64,000 bases of DNA from RHLJ01 sp040222455 (GTDB taxonomy: Bacteria > Bacteroidota > Rhodothermia > Balneolales > Balneolaceae): positions 434,001 to 498,000 of the forward strand of contig JAVKDD010000011.1 of assembly GCA_040222455.1 (NCBI GenBank), written 5' to 3'. Below are positions 17,911 to 30,000 of this stretch, piece after piece. Both the position numbers and the translations under genes were made by a program. Under the pieces are notes generated by a model, which saw nothing but the letters and a program-made list of their open reading frames with translations, did not search any database and was not told where the DNA came from. The first letter of the stretch is position 1, and the number at the start of each line of letters is the position of its first letter.

Positions 17911-19360
17911 GTGCTGTGAGCATAGGTATAAATTTCAGATTGGTTTCTTCCCATTCTTTTTCAGGATCGGAATCTTCAACAATTCCACATCCTGCAAAAA
18001 AGTGTACTTCATCGTTTTTTATGAGTCCACTTCTAATAGCTACAACAAATTCACCATTTCCATGCGCATTAATCCAACCAAAAGGTGAAGCATACCAACC
18101 TCGATCAAAGTCTTCGTTTTCTTTAATAAAAGTAACTGCATTTTCCCTAGGGAATCCTCCAACGGCAGGGGTGGGATGTAAAGTCCTTAAAACTTCTGTT
18201 CTGGAAACTCCATTTTTAATTTTTGCGGTAATTGGGGTGTATAAATGTTGAACATTTGAGAGTTTCTTCACAAAAGGGGCATTCGGATGACGAACATCAT
18301 CCGAATAATGTTCTAAATTCTCTTCAATTGCTTCCAAAACAATACCATGCTCTCGTAAGTCTTTGTTACTGTGTAATAGATTATATTCCAGCACAGCATC
18401 TTCAGAAGCGGTTTTACCCCGTGATGTACTTCCTGCTAAACCTTCGGTGAGCACAAATTTTGAATTAAAAGAAGCAAGCCGCTCTGGAGTTGAGCCTATA
18501 AAACTTGATTCGGAATCTTGTCTAATCAAAAATGAATAACAATCTGGATACTGAAACCGAAGGCGATTTAGAATGTGAGTATCTTTTATTTTTTGATTGA
18601 GCTTTATTTTGAGTTGACGCGCCAAAACAACCTTTTCAAATTCACCATTTTGAATAGCTTTTTTTGCTCTATTTATGGTGTCAATCCACTTATAATATTC
18701 CTTAGAATCACTGTCAGGTACATTTAGTTTGAATTGTTTATCGATTTCAGGATTCAGTAAATATTGATCGGCAGAAGTGATATGTCTGAGTTCGGAAAGT
18801 TTGTTTACAATCCTTTGCTCAATTTCTTCAACAGAATAGCCTTCTTCAATTTGAATTATAAAAGTAAGAATACAAGATTTACCTTCTTTAATAATCATCC
18901 ACTCGGGGAGTGTAAAAGAAGAGGACTGATATGAATTCCATGTTTCTGACTCATTTTCATCAAAAAAAGAAAACCCTCCAAATAAATGAATAACCGAATT
19001 CTGATGCATTACCCCACTTAAGTGATGAACTCGGCTAAGGACTTCTTTTCCTTTAGATGAAGAATCTTTAAATCGTGTTTCTCCTTTCGAAGTTATTCGC
19101 TCAAGTTCGCCAGAGGCAACCATCGAAAATTCGTCAATAGGCTTTTCCCAATAAAATTGAAAGCCATCTTTATTTTTATCCTGCTCAATAACTGCTAATG
19201 GATCGATTGATGGGATAGAGATTGAAAGGGCTAAGTAATTCTGTTTGTTTTGATTGGAATAGTTTATACCGGATAAATATCTCCCAAGCTTCTTTAAACC
19301 AATCTGCTGGTTAAAAGATTTGTAGAGAATCGATTCTTGTAACGTGTTTTGTGGCATCAA
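17891..19360 (-). CDS. menF: Isochorismate synthase (MenF)
   Basis: The 489-residue chorismate-binding enzyme has a poorly conserved N-terminal half and a C-terminal domain with EKVVLARQ, FIGSTPERLASF, LHPTPAVGGFPRENA, DRGWYASPFGW and GCGIVEDSDPEKEWEETNLK, all typical of isochorismate synthases. Mg-binding Glu residues are present. It converts chorismate to isochorismate, the first committed step of menaquinone synthesis. It is the first gene of menF-menD-menH-menB. A TTTCAAT-N4-ATTGAAA inverted repeat (19381-19398) lies just upstream of the start and may belong to its promoter region. Confidence 0.95.
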   Translation of the reverse strand: MMPQNTLQESILYKSFNQQIGLKKLGRYLSGINYSNQNKQNYLALSISIPSIDPLAVIEQDKNKDGFQFYWEKPIDEFSMVASGELERITSKGETRFKDSSSKGKEVLSRVHHLSGVMHQNSVIHLFGGFSFFDENESETWNSYQSSSFTLPEWMIIKEGKSCILTFIIQIEEGYSVEEIEQRIVNKLSELRHITSADQYLLNPEIDKQFKLNVPDSDSKEYYKWIDTINRAKKAIQNGEFEKVVLARQLKIKLNQKIKDTHILNRLRFQYPDCYSFLIRQDSESSFIGSTPERLASFNSKFVLTEGLAGSTSRGKTASEDAVLEYNLLHSNKDLREHGIVLEAIEENLEHYSDDVRHPNAPFVKKLSNVQHLYTPITAKIKNGVSRTEVLRTLHPTPAVGGFPRENAVTFIKENEDFDRGWYASPFGWINAHGNGEFVVAIRSGLIKNDEVHFFAGCGIVEDSDPEKEWEETNLKFIPMLTALEYAGT

Positions 19361-19380
19361 ACTAACTTGTAAGATTTAAC

Positions 19381-19398
19381 TTTCAATATAAATTGAAA
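19381..19398. promoter_or_regulatory. Inverted repeat upstream of menF
   Basis: TTTCAAT-ATAA-ATTGAAA lies 21 bp upstream of the menF start. The 14-mer TTTCAATATAAATT recurs in the rsmI/VOC intergenic gap near 33652. An operator or AT-rich promoter element is possible, but coincidence in AT-rich DNA is not excluded. Confidence 0.25.
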
Positions 19399-19445
19399 AT
19401 TCACAAGAATAAAGTTTTTTGGAAGGTTTTTACACTTAATAAGAA

Positions 19446-19721
19446 CTATTTAGCGTCGTCTTGTTCGCCAGTCTTAAAAGGATTATGAATACCATGAGCT
19501 TCGAGATCGAATTCGGCTATTTCATATAAAAAATCCCATGCTGCTTGGCTTGTACCATCTTCATTCACCCAGTTTGGGTGACTTTGTTTAATGAGGCCAA
19601 CCACCCGTTTTGCGTATGCTAATCGTTCTTCACCTTCTGGTAAACGAGGAATAGCAGCGATCATTAAATCTAGATTATAACCGCAATCGAAATCTTTTGG
19701 TTTTTGTTGTTCTATGAACAT
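19446..19721 (-). CDS. DUF4290-like small protein
   Basis: The 91-residue protein resembles the N-terminal part of Bacteroidota DUF4290 proteins: a FDCGYNLDLMI segment followed by helices with EGEERLAYAKRVVGLIKQSHP, then a WDFLYEIAEFDLEAHGI block like the family's H-x-L-W-D-H-L motif. Usual members are longer, so this is either a short form or only distantly related. It precedes the menF cluster on the same strand with an 85-bp gap. Function unknown. Confidence 0.55.
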   Translation of the reverse strand: MFIEQQKPKDFDCGYNLDLMIAAIPRLPEGEERLAYAKRVVGLIKQSHPNWVNEDGTSQAAWDFLYEIAEFDLEAHGIHNPFKTGEQDDAK

Positions 19722-19861
19722 GAAATGCTTTTTTTAGTTGCATCGAAGATACAGGGAATATGAATAAGCTGAAAGGTAGTTTCTTACCAATCTCTTAATG
19801 CCCCTCGTTGATTTATTTCTTAGTTTGTTTGCCAAAGAAACAACCCATTCAAAAAGAGTAC

Positions 19862-20845
19862 ATGTATTTAAATTCAATTATTGAGGCTACAGGGAATACC
19901 CCATTAGTTAAGCTCCAGAAAGTAAATGGAAATTCTAAAGGTACTATATTAGCTAAAGTGGAATATTTTAATCCAGGGAATAGTATTAAAGATCGAATTG
20001 GGATTAAAATGATTGAAGACGCTGAAAAAGCTGGATTAATCACGCCAGGGGGAACTATTATTGAAGGGACTTCAGGAAATACAGGAATGGGATTGGCATT
20101 AGCAGCTATTGCAAAAGGTTATAAATGTGTTTTCACTACCACCGATAAACAGAGTCAGTCAAAGGTTGATATTTTAAAAGCAGTTGGAGCAGAAGTCATT
20201 GTATGTCCAACTAATGTTGAACCTGAAGACCCTCAAAGTTATTACTCAGTTGCCAAGAGATTGAGTGAAGAAACGCCCAATTCCTATTATCCAAATCAAT
20301 ACGATAATAAGAGCAATCTTCAAGCGCATTACGAAACAACAGGTCCAGAAATTTGGGAGCAAACGGAAGGAAAAATCACTCATTATGTTGCTGGCATGGG
20401 CACTGGTGGTACTATTTCAGGAGTTGGTAAATATCTCAAAGAAAAAAATCCGAAAATAAAAGTGATTGGAATTGATTCAGTTGGTTCTGTTTATAAGAAA
20501 TATTTTGAGACGGGTGTGTTTGACAAAAATGAAATCAAGCCTTATTTAACAGAAGGAATCGGAGAAGATATTATTCCTGGTACTATTGAATTAGAATATA
20601 TTGACGAAGTATATCAGGTGAATGACAAAGAATCTGCATTGGCAACAAGAAGACTAGCAAAAGAAGAAGGATTATTTATTGGATGGTCTTGCGGGGCGGC
20701 AGTACAAGGGGCTATAAATTATATGCAAGAAAATCCACTAGGTAAAGATGATGTAATGGTTATTATACTTCCTGATAGTGGTACTCGTTATATTGGGAAA
20801 GTTTATAATGATGAATGGATGAAAGAAAAAGGATTTTTAGAATAG
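19862..20845 (+). CDS. Cysteine synthase / cystathionine beta-synthase-like PLP enzyme
   Basis: About 327 residues from the ATG at 19862, which puts the family motif IIEATGNTPLVKL at its usual N-terminal position; the frame extends to 19808, giving an atypical hydrophobic extension. The PLP lysine is in NSIKDRIG (Lys43), the substrate loop is GTSGNTGMGLA, and the phosphate loop is GTGGTISGVG. The fold-type II catalytic core is complete, but the tandem CBS domains common in Bacteroidota cystathionine beta-synthases are absent. It makes cysteine or cystathionine from (acetyl)serine; sequence alone does not fix the choice. Confidence 0.85.
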   Translation: MYLNSIIEATGNTPLVKLQKVNGNSKGTILAKVEYFNPGNSIKDRIGIKMIEDAEKAGLITPGGTIIEGTSGNTGMGLALAAIAKGYKCVFTTTDKQSQSKVDILKAVGAEVIVCPTNVEPEDPQSYYSVAKRLSEETPNSYYPNQYDNKSNLQAHYETTGPEIWEQTEGKITHYVAGMGTGGTISGVGKYLKEKNPKIKVIGIDSVGSVYKKYFETGVFDKNEIKPYLTEGIGEDIIPGTIELEYIDEVYQVNDKESALATRRLAKEEGLFIGWSCGAAVQGAINYMQENPLGKDDVMVIILPDSGTRYIGKVYNDEWMKEKGFLE

Positions 20846-20849
20846 TTTT

Positions 20850-20955
20850 GTCATTTCGAAGGAGTGAAACGACTGAGAAATCTAATGAGTGTTTTTAGGT
20901 ATGGAAAAGTTAGAACAACGTTACTCTCTTCACAGATCCTGAAACGAGTTCAGGA
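20850..20955. repeat. Intergenic dispersed-repeat remnants
   Basis: 20850-20883 is a GTCATTTCGAAGGAGTGAA...GAGAAATCT stretch. 20937-20955 is a hairpin TCCTGAAACGAGTTCAGGA (7-bp stem, 5-nt loop) that recurs exactly at 54756-54774. Short intergenic repeats of this general look are common in Bacteroidota-type genomes. No coding capacity is seen in this gap. Confidence 0.6.
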
Positions 20956-21009
20956 TGTTAGCTTTAATAAATTTCGGGAAAGTATATTTCTCACATAAAC
21001 AAGATAATT

Positions 21010-21330
21010 ATGGAACAGAAAAATAACCAAACAGGAAATCCGGGAAAGATGGAAATCGAGCTTCCGGAAACAGAAGCAAACGGAACGTATTCTAATTTAG
21101 TGATGATTACACATTCACCTTCAGAATTTATTCTTGATTTTATTGCAGTAATGCCGGGTGTACCCAAAGCAAAAGTTGCTAAAAGAATGATTCTCACCCC
21201 TGATCATGCCAAACGACTTGCTACTGCGTTAAATGATAATGTAAAGCGTTTTGAAGACGAGCATGGTTCAATAAATACTCGTGAGAAAGTGGATATTCCG
21301 ATGTATAGAGGACCACAGCCCGAAGCTTGA
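21010..21330 (+). CDS. DUF3467 protein
   Basis: The 106-residue protein matches DUF3467: YSNLVMITHSPSEFILDFIAVMPGVPKAKVAKRMILTPDHAKRL (residues about 28-78) is the core domain, with a flexible N-terminus and a short charged tail. Members are small cytoplasmic proteins found widely in Bacteroidota. No biochemical role is established. It stands alone between a repeat-bearing gap and the convergent lptG-like gene, whose stop lies 3 bp from its own. Confidence 0.85.
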   Translation: MEQKNNQTGNPGKMEIELPETEANGTYSNLVMITHSPSEFILDFIAVMPGVPKAKVAKRMILTPDHAKRLATALNDNVKRFEDEHGSINTREKVDIPMYRGPQPEA

Positions 21331-21332
21331 AT

Positions 21333-22415
21333 TTATTTTCTAGCCTTAATCAGTAAAAAAATCCCCACTACAAAAAAGAATGCATGGGGTAATGTTGCAG
21401 CTAACTCTGGGGCAATGGTGCCATGTGCTCCAAAAGGTTCTGCAATTTTCATAAATGCAAGGTACAGAAAACTGATTGTTAAGCCAGCAGCAATATAGAG
21501 ACCTTTGCCTCCACGTCTTCGAACCGATGCTACGGAGAAACCGATTAGAATTACTATAATTATAGAAAGAGGGTAAGCGAGTCTTCCAAAAAAATGGACT
21601 TTAGGAATATTAATGCCACCTGCACCACTTCTTTCAATAGATGCAATGTATTGGCGAGCTTCAGGATAAGTAAGTTGATAAATATCGGAAGTACTTCGTG
21701 CTAAATCTTGTGGGAAAATTGCTAAAACGGTATCAATTCCAGCATAAGAACGTTCAATAAAACCAGATTCTGAATATTCTCTTTTAATAACAGATACTAA
21801 TCGCCATTTCCCAGTGTCCTCTCTCCAAGACATATTTGTAGCTACAATAGTTTTTTTGAGAGTCAGGCTGTCAAAATCGGTTAAACGAATCCGATAGGCT
21901 GTATTCTGTTTAACATCAAAATAGTTTACTTGAAGAATCGAGTTGCCAGGAAGTTCTCTATAGATATCATTTCTATCTATGCGTTCATTTTTCTGTTTGA
22001 TATACTTGTCTTCGAATGCAATTCTGGTCTTATTAGAAGTAGGTATTATATAGGCATCAAGAATACTTATTGTGATAGCACATAAAATAGCAAAAGAAAG
22101 ATAGGGGATGGTTAAGCGATATAAACTCACTCCAGCGGCTTTTAGGGCTGTTATTTCCAAGCGTTCAGAAAGTTGACCTGTTAGGAATAGACATGCCGAA
22201 AAAACAGCAACTGGAATTACCAAGCGAATCATTTCAGGGATATAACTAAGATAGTAATCTCTCCAGATTTCAATAAAAGTTGCTCCTCGGTCGGTGAAAT
22301 CATCGCTGTTTTCCGAAAAATCAATCATAATAAATATGAAAATTAGAATCAGAAGAACAAATGAGGTAATAGTTAAAAGCCTCAGAAATACGTATTTGTT
22401 GAAATGTTTAATCAT
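21333..22415 (-). CDS. lptG: LptG-like LPS export permease (YjgP/YjgQ family)
   Basis: The 360-residue membrane protein has the YjgP/YjgQ layout: about three N-terminal TM helices, a periplasmic beta-jellyroll-like region (residues about 125-265), and three C-terminal helices ending in a short basic tail. It overlaps the upstream paralogous gene by 8 bp. With LptB (not in this window) the two permeases would extract LPS from the inner membrane. The F versus G labels are given by order and length and are not certain in this phylum. Confidence 0.8.
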   Translation of the reverse strand: MIKHFNKYVFLRLLTITSFVLLILIFIFIMIDFSENSDDFTDRGATFIEIWRDYYLSYIPEMIRLVIPVAVFSACLFLTGQLSERLEITALKAAGVSLYRLTIPYLSFAILCAITISILDAYIIPTSNKTRIAFEDKYIKQKNERIDRNDIYRELPGNSILQVNYFDVKQNTAYRIRLTDFDSLTLKKTIVATNMSWREDTGKWRLVSVIKREYSESGFIERSYAGIDTVLAIFPQDLARSTSDIYQLTYPEARQYIASIERSGAGGINIPKVHFFGRLAYPLSIIIVILIGFSVASVRRRGGKGLYIAAGLTISFLYLAFMKIAEPFGAHGTIAPELAATLPHAFFFVVGIFLLIKARK

Positions 22416-23844
22416 TTCTGGTAAATAAAGTAGAAATTTTAAAGTCTGAGGTTAATCGAAGAATCAGAATGATACCTATAATGGAAAATATGATATTAAA
22501 ACTCCACATCCCCCAAAAAGGAGTAATAAAAAGCCGGTCTGCTAATTTCTCTCCTTGTATAATTGAAATCCAATAAATGGTAAGGATTACAGCACTAATA
22601 ATTGCCGCATAGCCAAAATTACCGCGTCGGGTCATTATACCAATAGGTGCTCCAAGTAGTACAAAAACGATGCATGCAAAAGGAATTGAGAATTTTTTAT
22701 AGATTTCTACCAAGAATTTATTCACTCTTTTAAGTCGCCAAAGTATGTTTGAAGAAACATTCTCGACCTTAGATTGTTGATCACTTAATCGTGTTTGGCT
22801 AATTCCTAATAGTCGAGTTTGATAAGAGCTGCTGTTAATTGAATTTAGAATAAGAAACTCTGACTCTAGGGCTTCCAAGGATGTATTGTTTTCTTCAAAG
22901 GAGTTAAAGATGCTTTTGTTTGAGTGATCTGGTTTATCATTAATCAGCCCAAGGGAGTGATAGCTACTTTGAGTGGAAGAGTTTACCAGATATTCTTGGA
23001 TTTCCATTTCCAGAGTATCTACAACTACAGCCATAGCTTGAGCACTCATTGTACGGTCGCTTCTACTTCTTCTATTAGGATCAGAGCGTGAGAATTCCAG
23101 ATCAGATAAATCGAAGGTAAGCCGATACTTCGAAAATGCGGTTCTTTCTAAATTATCCTTGTATGTGTTAGCATTCCTGTCTAAGTATCTTAATATTTCA
23201 CCATCCTCTAGCATTAATGTAAGCCCTTGATCACCTTCACTACTTAAAAATCCTCTCTCAGCTTTAATGTAAGCTCGATTTCTAGTTTTAGTAGGTGCCT
23301 GAAATAGAGTGATGTTAAAGAGACTGTCAGTTCTATTATCGATGTCTTTTACAAGAAATGTATATCCTTCAATGCCATTGTAAAAAACATCAGGTTGTAG
23401 TTCAAACCCAGGTTTTTTTAACCGGATGTCTATAAAAAGAGAACGTGCTTTATTGTTTGCTTCAGGAAGAATACTATTCGAAAACCAGGCTAAGAACATA
23501 AACATAAAAAATGATGCAAAAAGAACAGGACGTATTATTGTAATTGGATTTACTCCAGATGATCTTAGAGCAGTTAGTTCATTTAATTCAGAGAACTTTC
23601 CAAAAGCCATTAATGTAGCTACCAGAACAGCCATAGGAGCTGCAAGTACCACCATATAAGCCAGATTGGTTAACACTAATTCTATAATCACAGGAAAAGG
23701 GATATCTTTTCCAATAAGTTTATCTACATGCAGAATCAGGAACTGCATGAGTAGTAAAAACATCAATGTAAAAAAGCAAAATAGGAATGGACCTACATGC
23801 CTTTTTAATAAATCTAACTGTATTTTATTCTTCCAAAAGTTCAA
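22408..23844 (-). CDS. lptF: LptF-like LPS export permease (YjgP/YjgQ family)
   Basis: The 478-residue YjgP/YjgQ permease starts LLKRHVGPFLFCFFTLMFLLLMQFL, contains the coupling segment LNELTALRSSGV and the late helix FVLLGAPIGIMTRRGNFG. Its periplasmic part is enlarged to about 250 residues, including a linker rich in Ser and Asn, which explains the extra length over typical 350-residue members and is usual for Bacteroidota homologues. It is the first gene of the lptF-lptG pair and diverges from sprA. Confidence 0.82.
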   Translation of the reverse strand: MNFWKNKIQLDLLKRHVGPFLFCFFTLMFLLLMQFLILHVDKLIGKDIPFPVIIELVLTNLAYMVVLAAPMAVLVATLMAFGKFSELNELTALRSSGVNPITIIRPVLFASFFMFMFLAWFSNSILPEANNKARSLFIDIRLKKPGFELQPDVFYNGIEGYTFLVKDIDNRTDSLFNITLFQAPTKTRNRAYIKAERGFLSSEGDQGLTLMLEDGEILRYLDRNANTYKDNLERTAFSKYRLTFDLSDLEFSRSDPNRRSRSDRTMSAQAMAVVVDTLEMEIQEYLVNSSTQSSYHSLGLINDKPDHSNKSIFNSFEENNTSLEALESEFLILNSINSSSYQTRLLGISQTRLSDQQSKVENVSSNILWRLKRVNKFLVEIYKKFSIPFACIVFVLLGAPIGIMTRRGNFGYAAIISAVILTIYWISIIQGEKLADRLFITPFWGMWSFNIIFSIIGIILILRLTSDFKISTLFTRND

Positions 23845-24068
23845 TCAAAAAAAATGTAAAATTGAAGTACACTATTTAAAGGTGGTAAACGTAATTTGTA
23901 GACATTAAGGTGTACAAAAAATGGCTTTTTTATGAGCCCATTACACTTTCAACATACTTAAATATATGGTATTATCGGTGCTCATTTGCATAAAAACTAT
24001 CATCTTAAAAAAATCGCCTATCGGTAACAGCTACTAAATCATTATAAACCGAAACATAACGGCATTCG
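23845..24068. promoter_or_regulatory. Divergent promoter region between lptF and sprA
   Basis: The 224-bp AT-rich gap must hold both promoters. GTAATTTG (23891-23898) approximates a -7 box, but no pair of boxes is convincing. No coding frame or stable hairpin is apparent. Confidence 0.3.
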
Positions 24069-27000
24069 GTGAGCATTTTTTTTAAGCTTTTTAATATTGT
24101 TACTTTGGCGTTGCTTTGTAATGTACTGCTTGAAGTACATCAAGTAAACGCACAGGCGAGTACAGATTCTCTAGAAACAGAAGTTGTAGCAGACAGTACT
24201 CTAGAAGGAATTAAATTCTATTCATTTAATAAACCCTCCGTAATTAGCTCCTTTCCTGTAGAAACAAATAGACGGAAAAAATTATATGGATTTCAACCGG
24301 GCTTCGACAATACCTCAGTTTCTTGGGATACCGTTTCTACTTATAAGATTAAAAGAACAATTTATAATAGAGAGTTATTTAAACCCACAGTTGTAGATTT
24401 TAATGAGTTTTCGGCGTTAGTAAAGCAGCGACAAAAGAGAGCCATTCAAGCATTATTAGTTGAAGATGCCAGAAGCCAGGAAGAGAGTGGAAGAGGCTTA
24501 CTTGATTTTAAGATTAATGTACCGGGTGGTGAGAACTCTGCATTTACCACTATTTTTGGAACTAATGAAGTAAATCTAAGAGTAAATGGCTCTGCCAACA
24601 TGAATGTTGGAGCTTCTATTCAAAAATTAGATGATGGAACACTTCCACCCGATTTAAGAACTCGGGTTGATCCAACATTTAATCAAAATCTGCAACTTAA
24701 TATTCAGGGTACAATCGGCGATAAACTTACAATTGCTACAGATTGGGATACAGAACGGCAGTTTGATTTCGAGAACAGGCTAAGTATCGTTTATAAAGGG
24801 TATGAAGATGAGATTATTAAAAGTATTGAAATGGGTAACGTTTCAATGGAAACTGGAAACTCATTAGTAAGTGGAGGTAAATCATTATTTGGGATTAAAG
24901 CTGTATCTGAACTTGGTCCTTTGAAGGTTACGTCTGCTGTATCTCAACAAAGAGGAAAAAATAGTACAAAAACGATTAGTGGTGGATCTCAAGAAATACA
25001 AATTAATTTAAAGCCTGCCGACTACGATGATGGTCGACATTATTTTCTGGATTTCTTTAATAGAAATGTTTTCGAACAAGCGCTAGCTGATCCACAGAAT
25101 ATTCTTCAACCATATCAAGTTACCGAGCTATATGTATATATACGTAAGGCGACTGACATTGCACAAGATGAAAACGCTATACCAGCAATCGCACTTCTCG
25201 ACCTGGGTGTGAATACATCAGCAAATGGATTACCGGGAAATATATATGACCGATTTGAAGAATCTGATTTAGATGCGTTGCGTTCTACTGAAAGTACTGC
25301 TACAAATGAAGATTTCAATGCCTCGTCGCAGGAATACGTTGATGCTTCTTTCGAGCTATTAGAAGAAGGTATTGATTTCGATTTTAACAGAGCACTTGGG
25401 TTTATTAGCATGAGGATTTCTATTAATTCTGGAGATGCTATCGCCGTTGCTTACGTATACAACGATCCTGTTACAGGTGCTCCGGTAGAAGTGGGTGAGT
25501 TTCCTTCAAAGGTTAGTGAAGGTGATAGGCTTTATTTAAAGTTGTTACGACCTGGTGGAATGACAACAACTGATAGAGCATGGCCATTAACAATGAGGAA
25601 TATCTATTCACTAGGTGTTTCGGGAATTACTCCTGATGGTTTTGAGCTTGAAATAACCGATACGAGAGCAAATATCCCAGTAATTAACCTACCAGATAGA
25701 AACCAAACACTGTTAGAGGATTTAGGTTTAGATAGAGTGAACTCTGAAGGTGCAATTGGTTCTGATAATATTGTTGATTTTACTGGTATAACCTTAGATG
25801 CTTCTACCGGTAAGTTAATGTTCCCATATTTGGAACCTTTTGGAGAACGAATTAAGGTTCTATTAGATGGCGCTGTAGAAGATACTGTCCGTAATACTTA
25901 TGCATTTACAGAGTTGTATAATGTAAAACAAACAGATGCCCGAGCGAGCTCAAAAAATGGTAATTATAGTATTACAGGTTCGTCTAGTGGAGGTGTTTCT
26001 GGTTCATTTACCTTAGGATTCGGATTAGTAGAAGGCTCTGTAAAAGTATTTGCAAATAATGTTGAGTTATCTGAAGGCAGCGACTACGAAGTAGATTATT
26101 CTTTCGGAAGTCTGAATATTTTAAATGATAAATATTTAGCTCCTGGACAAGAAATTGAAGTTGAGTATGAGAACAATCAGTTTAGCATTATCGGCCAGAA
26201 GAATTTTACCGGTGTGCGAGCAGAATATACCGTAAGCGAAGATATTAAAATTGGAAGTACCTACTTTAAACTAAATGAGCAACCTCTTTCAGATAAAATC
26301 CGAATTGGAAATGAACCAATAAATAACACCGTGCTTGGTCTAGATGGGAAGGCACAATTTGATACCCCTTGGCTCACTCGCTTAATAGATCGAATTCCTC
26401 TACTTCAAACTAAAACACCTTCTAATTTTACTTTCACCGGTGAATTTGCTCAAATAAGACCTGGAGTAGCACAAACAAATGCTGTTCAAGAGGCGATAGA
26501 TTCGGGTGATCTTTTTAGTGATGAAGAAAATGGGTTGGTTTTTATTGATGATTTCGAAGGCGCAGAATATAGTATTAGTTTTTTAAACCCTACACGGTGG
26601 CATCTGGCTGCTCCTCCTGCTGCAATTCCAGGATATGATGATTCTTATTTTATAGACCCAAACAACTCAGTTCCACAAACAATAACCGATAAAAAAGCGA
26701 GAGCTGATTTGCGGTCTCAGTTTTCTTGGTATTCAATTCCAAGAAACATTGAGTCCATTAGTGGAAGTGATGTTACGGAGGAATCCAGACTTATCCGTAT
26801 TGATGAAGTTTTCCAGGGTCGTGAAATTGTAAACGCGAGTGATGCACTTCTTACTCCACTAGATATTTACTTCGATCCTTCACAACGGGGGCAGTACAAT
26901 TACAATCGGGATTTAAAATCACTTCTTGAAAATGAACCAAATCGAACCTGGGGAGGGATGACAGCTGTAATTCCACCAGGACAAGAGGATTTGGTTCAGA

Positions 27001-30000
27001 ATAATATTGAATTTCTGGAATTTTGGGTTCAGCCAGTGTTACCTGATGGACAAGATGGAACAGGTCAGGAACAGTTTTATGAGGGTAAAATCTATCTTGA
27101 TTTAGGTATTATTTCTGAGGATATCGTACCAAATGTTCGTTTAAATACTGAAGATGGACTTGCTACAGTTCTAAAAAATCTTACTGAAGATGATCCTGAT
27201 GGCGATTCAAGATCATATATACCACCATCACCACCTGTTCCTTTAGGTCAGTTTTCAAACTCAAACAGACAACTTGAAGACGTCGGATTAGATGGTGCAC
27301 CAAATCCCGGAACACCAGGTGCAGAAGGGAGGGATGAAGGTACTTTATTCAGTGATTTTATTCAGTCTATTAGAGATAGCTACGGAGAAGGAAGTGAAAT
27401 GGCGTTAATGGTTGAGCAAGATCCATCGAATGATGACTACGTTTATTATGCAGAACGCCAGGTAAGTGAATTAAAACTAAATAAACGTTTTCACAGAATG
27501 CTTGGCTATCACGATGGAAACACTCCTGAAAGCAGTGCAAACAGTGATAAAACTGCGATCACATTACGACCTGATACAGAAGGCCTGGTTAGTGCTTCAT
27601 CCATTCAACAGGCAAATTCCTATTTTCAATATGAGATTGATTTCAATCCAGCAGACAGATTACAGCTAGAAATAGGATCTGAAGGAACTTATATCGTGGA
27701 TAAGGTTACTCCCGGCACATCAGAATTAAGATCTTGGTATTTAGTTCGAATACCGCTCTCTGATTTTAAAAGAAAGTTCGGAGATGCAGAAAGCTTTCAA
27801 AATATATCCTACATGAGACTGTGGATGTCGGGGTATGAACGACCTTTTACACTTCGATTTGCTACCTTTGAATTTATTGGAAGTCAATGGAGAAAAGTAA
27901 CCGAACTTACAGAAACCCCTGCTACTCAAGATAATTTTAAGATTTCCACTATTAATATTGAAGAAAATGCGAGCAGAGAGCCATTTCCTTATCGCCAGCC
28001 TGATGGATCTATTCGTGCTTTAAATAGAGGAGCACAGGTACAAGCACTTCAAAACGAGCAGTCTTTGGTATTAACTGTAAATGATTTGGGACCTGAAGAA
28101 ATACATATGGTAAAGAGGGTGTATCCGGGGAACCTCAACTTACTCAACTATTCAAATGTGAGAATGTTTGTTCATGGAGAAGGATTTCAAAATAGAGGAG
28201 ATGCGGAACTTGTTGTAAGGTTAGGAACGGATTTAGAGAATAATTTTTATGAATACCGTCAACCTGTAACCCCGTCTGAACCTAGAAATTTTTCCTATAA
28301 TATTAACGATCAAGGGCAACTTTCTGAAGAAGCGCAGGAAATCTGGAGATATGAAGAGAATAGCATGAACATTATAATTTCTGCTTTTAATGTTCTAAAG
28401 CAGTTAAGAGATGAAGAAAATGCTGATCCAGCAGATTTATTCGAACGTGCAGGGCTTTTAGGTGATGATGCAGTTCCTGGTGCAGTTCTTGCCATAAGAG
28501 GAAATCCTTCTTTAGATCGAGTCTCTGAAATTGGTTTGGGTATTCGAAATCCTTACAATCCAATGGACACTGGAACAACTGGAGATCCAAGTCTGGATGC
28601 TGAATTATGGCTTAATGAACTTCGAGTTTCAGGTTTCGATAATGAATTTGGTTGGGCAGCGAATGCAAAATCTTCTGTTAAATTGGCCGATTTTGCTACT
28701 CTGAATGCAAATGTAACTCGCAGAACAAATGGATTTGGAGGATTGGATTCACGGTTAGGTGAACGGTCTACATCTGATCAGATTGGCTATGGTTTAAGTA
28801 CAACCGTTAATATGCACAAGTTAATCCCCGATCGATTTGGATGGAATTTTCCTGTGAGTATTTCGAATAGAAGAAATACACAAACTCCTAAATTTTTACC
28901 AGATCAAGGTGATATTCGTCTTACTGATTTTGAAGATGCAGTAAATGCAAACGAAGAGTTAACAAGTGGGGAGAAGAACAGTCTTATAGATGCGAAAATT
29001 AGTGACATTCAAACGGTAAGTGAGAATTTTTCATTTAATATGTCAAATATCTCAAAAACAGGATCTAAGAGTAAACTTGCTCAATATACTATCGATAACT
29101 TAAGATTGAGTTATGTATTCAATAAAGGGTACTCGAAAAACCCACAACTTATATTTCAGAATAGTTGGGATTACAAAGCTTCTGTTCAATACAATCTACG
29201 ACTTCAACGCGTTAAATTAGTACGCCCCTTCGCTTTTACTGAAAATATACCTATTGCGAAAGCATTATCAGGTCTGCGTTTAGGATATTTGCCGTCTTCA
29301 ATATCAACTTCTTCGACATTTACCAGAAGGTATGATGAATCAAGAAGGCGAAATCTAGCTGATCCAACCTCTTTGCAATCGCTCAATCAGCAGCACGCTT
29401 TTACACAGCAAAACAATTTTTCATTGAATTATGCTCTTACTAAATCAATTCCAATAACATTTAGCAACAGTTCAAGTTTTGATTTATCAAGTGCAGGGAT
29501 TAGAAATAGAGATGTTAATGGTGTAGATAGTACTTCGTTTGATGTTTTACCTACGTTTGAAGTTTTAAAAGGTGTAGTTTCAGATTCATTAAGCGCGCGT
29601 AGGTCTACCTATTCAGAACGCTTCACTGCTTCATGGAGACCAGATTTAAATAAACTTGAGTCGTTAAACTGGTTAACATATAGTATTTCTTATGGAGGGG
29701 GTTACCAATGGAATAATAGTCCGAGAGGTTCAAATCTGGGTGCCAGCGTTACGAATAATTTTCAACTGGATAATTCATTACGTGTAAATACAGATCGGAT
29801 ATTTAATAAACTTGGTTTTTTCACTAAAATAAAAACCGCAGATACAAAAGAAACAAATGAAAGAAAATCTGCAAAAGCGAAAAGAAAAAAAGAGATTGAA
29901 GACGAAGTTGCTGATAGCTTAAGAACTCCAAGACCTGAACCAGAGATTTTTAAAGACCTTAACTATATTGGAAGAAAAGCATTTCTAGCTGTTTTTAGTA

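Noticed and set aside
20846..21009. A small RNA or tRNA in the gap before the DUF3467 gene
   Set aside because: No tRNA-like cloverleaf; only the dispersed-repeat pieces are present.
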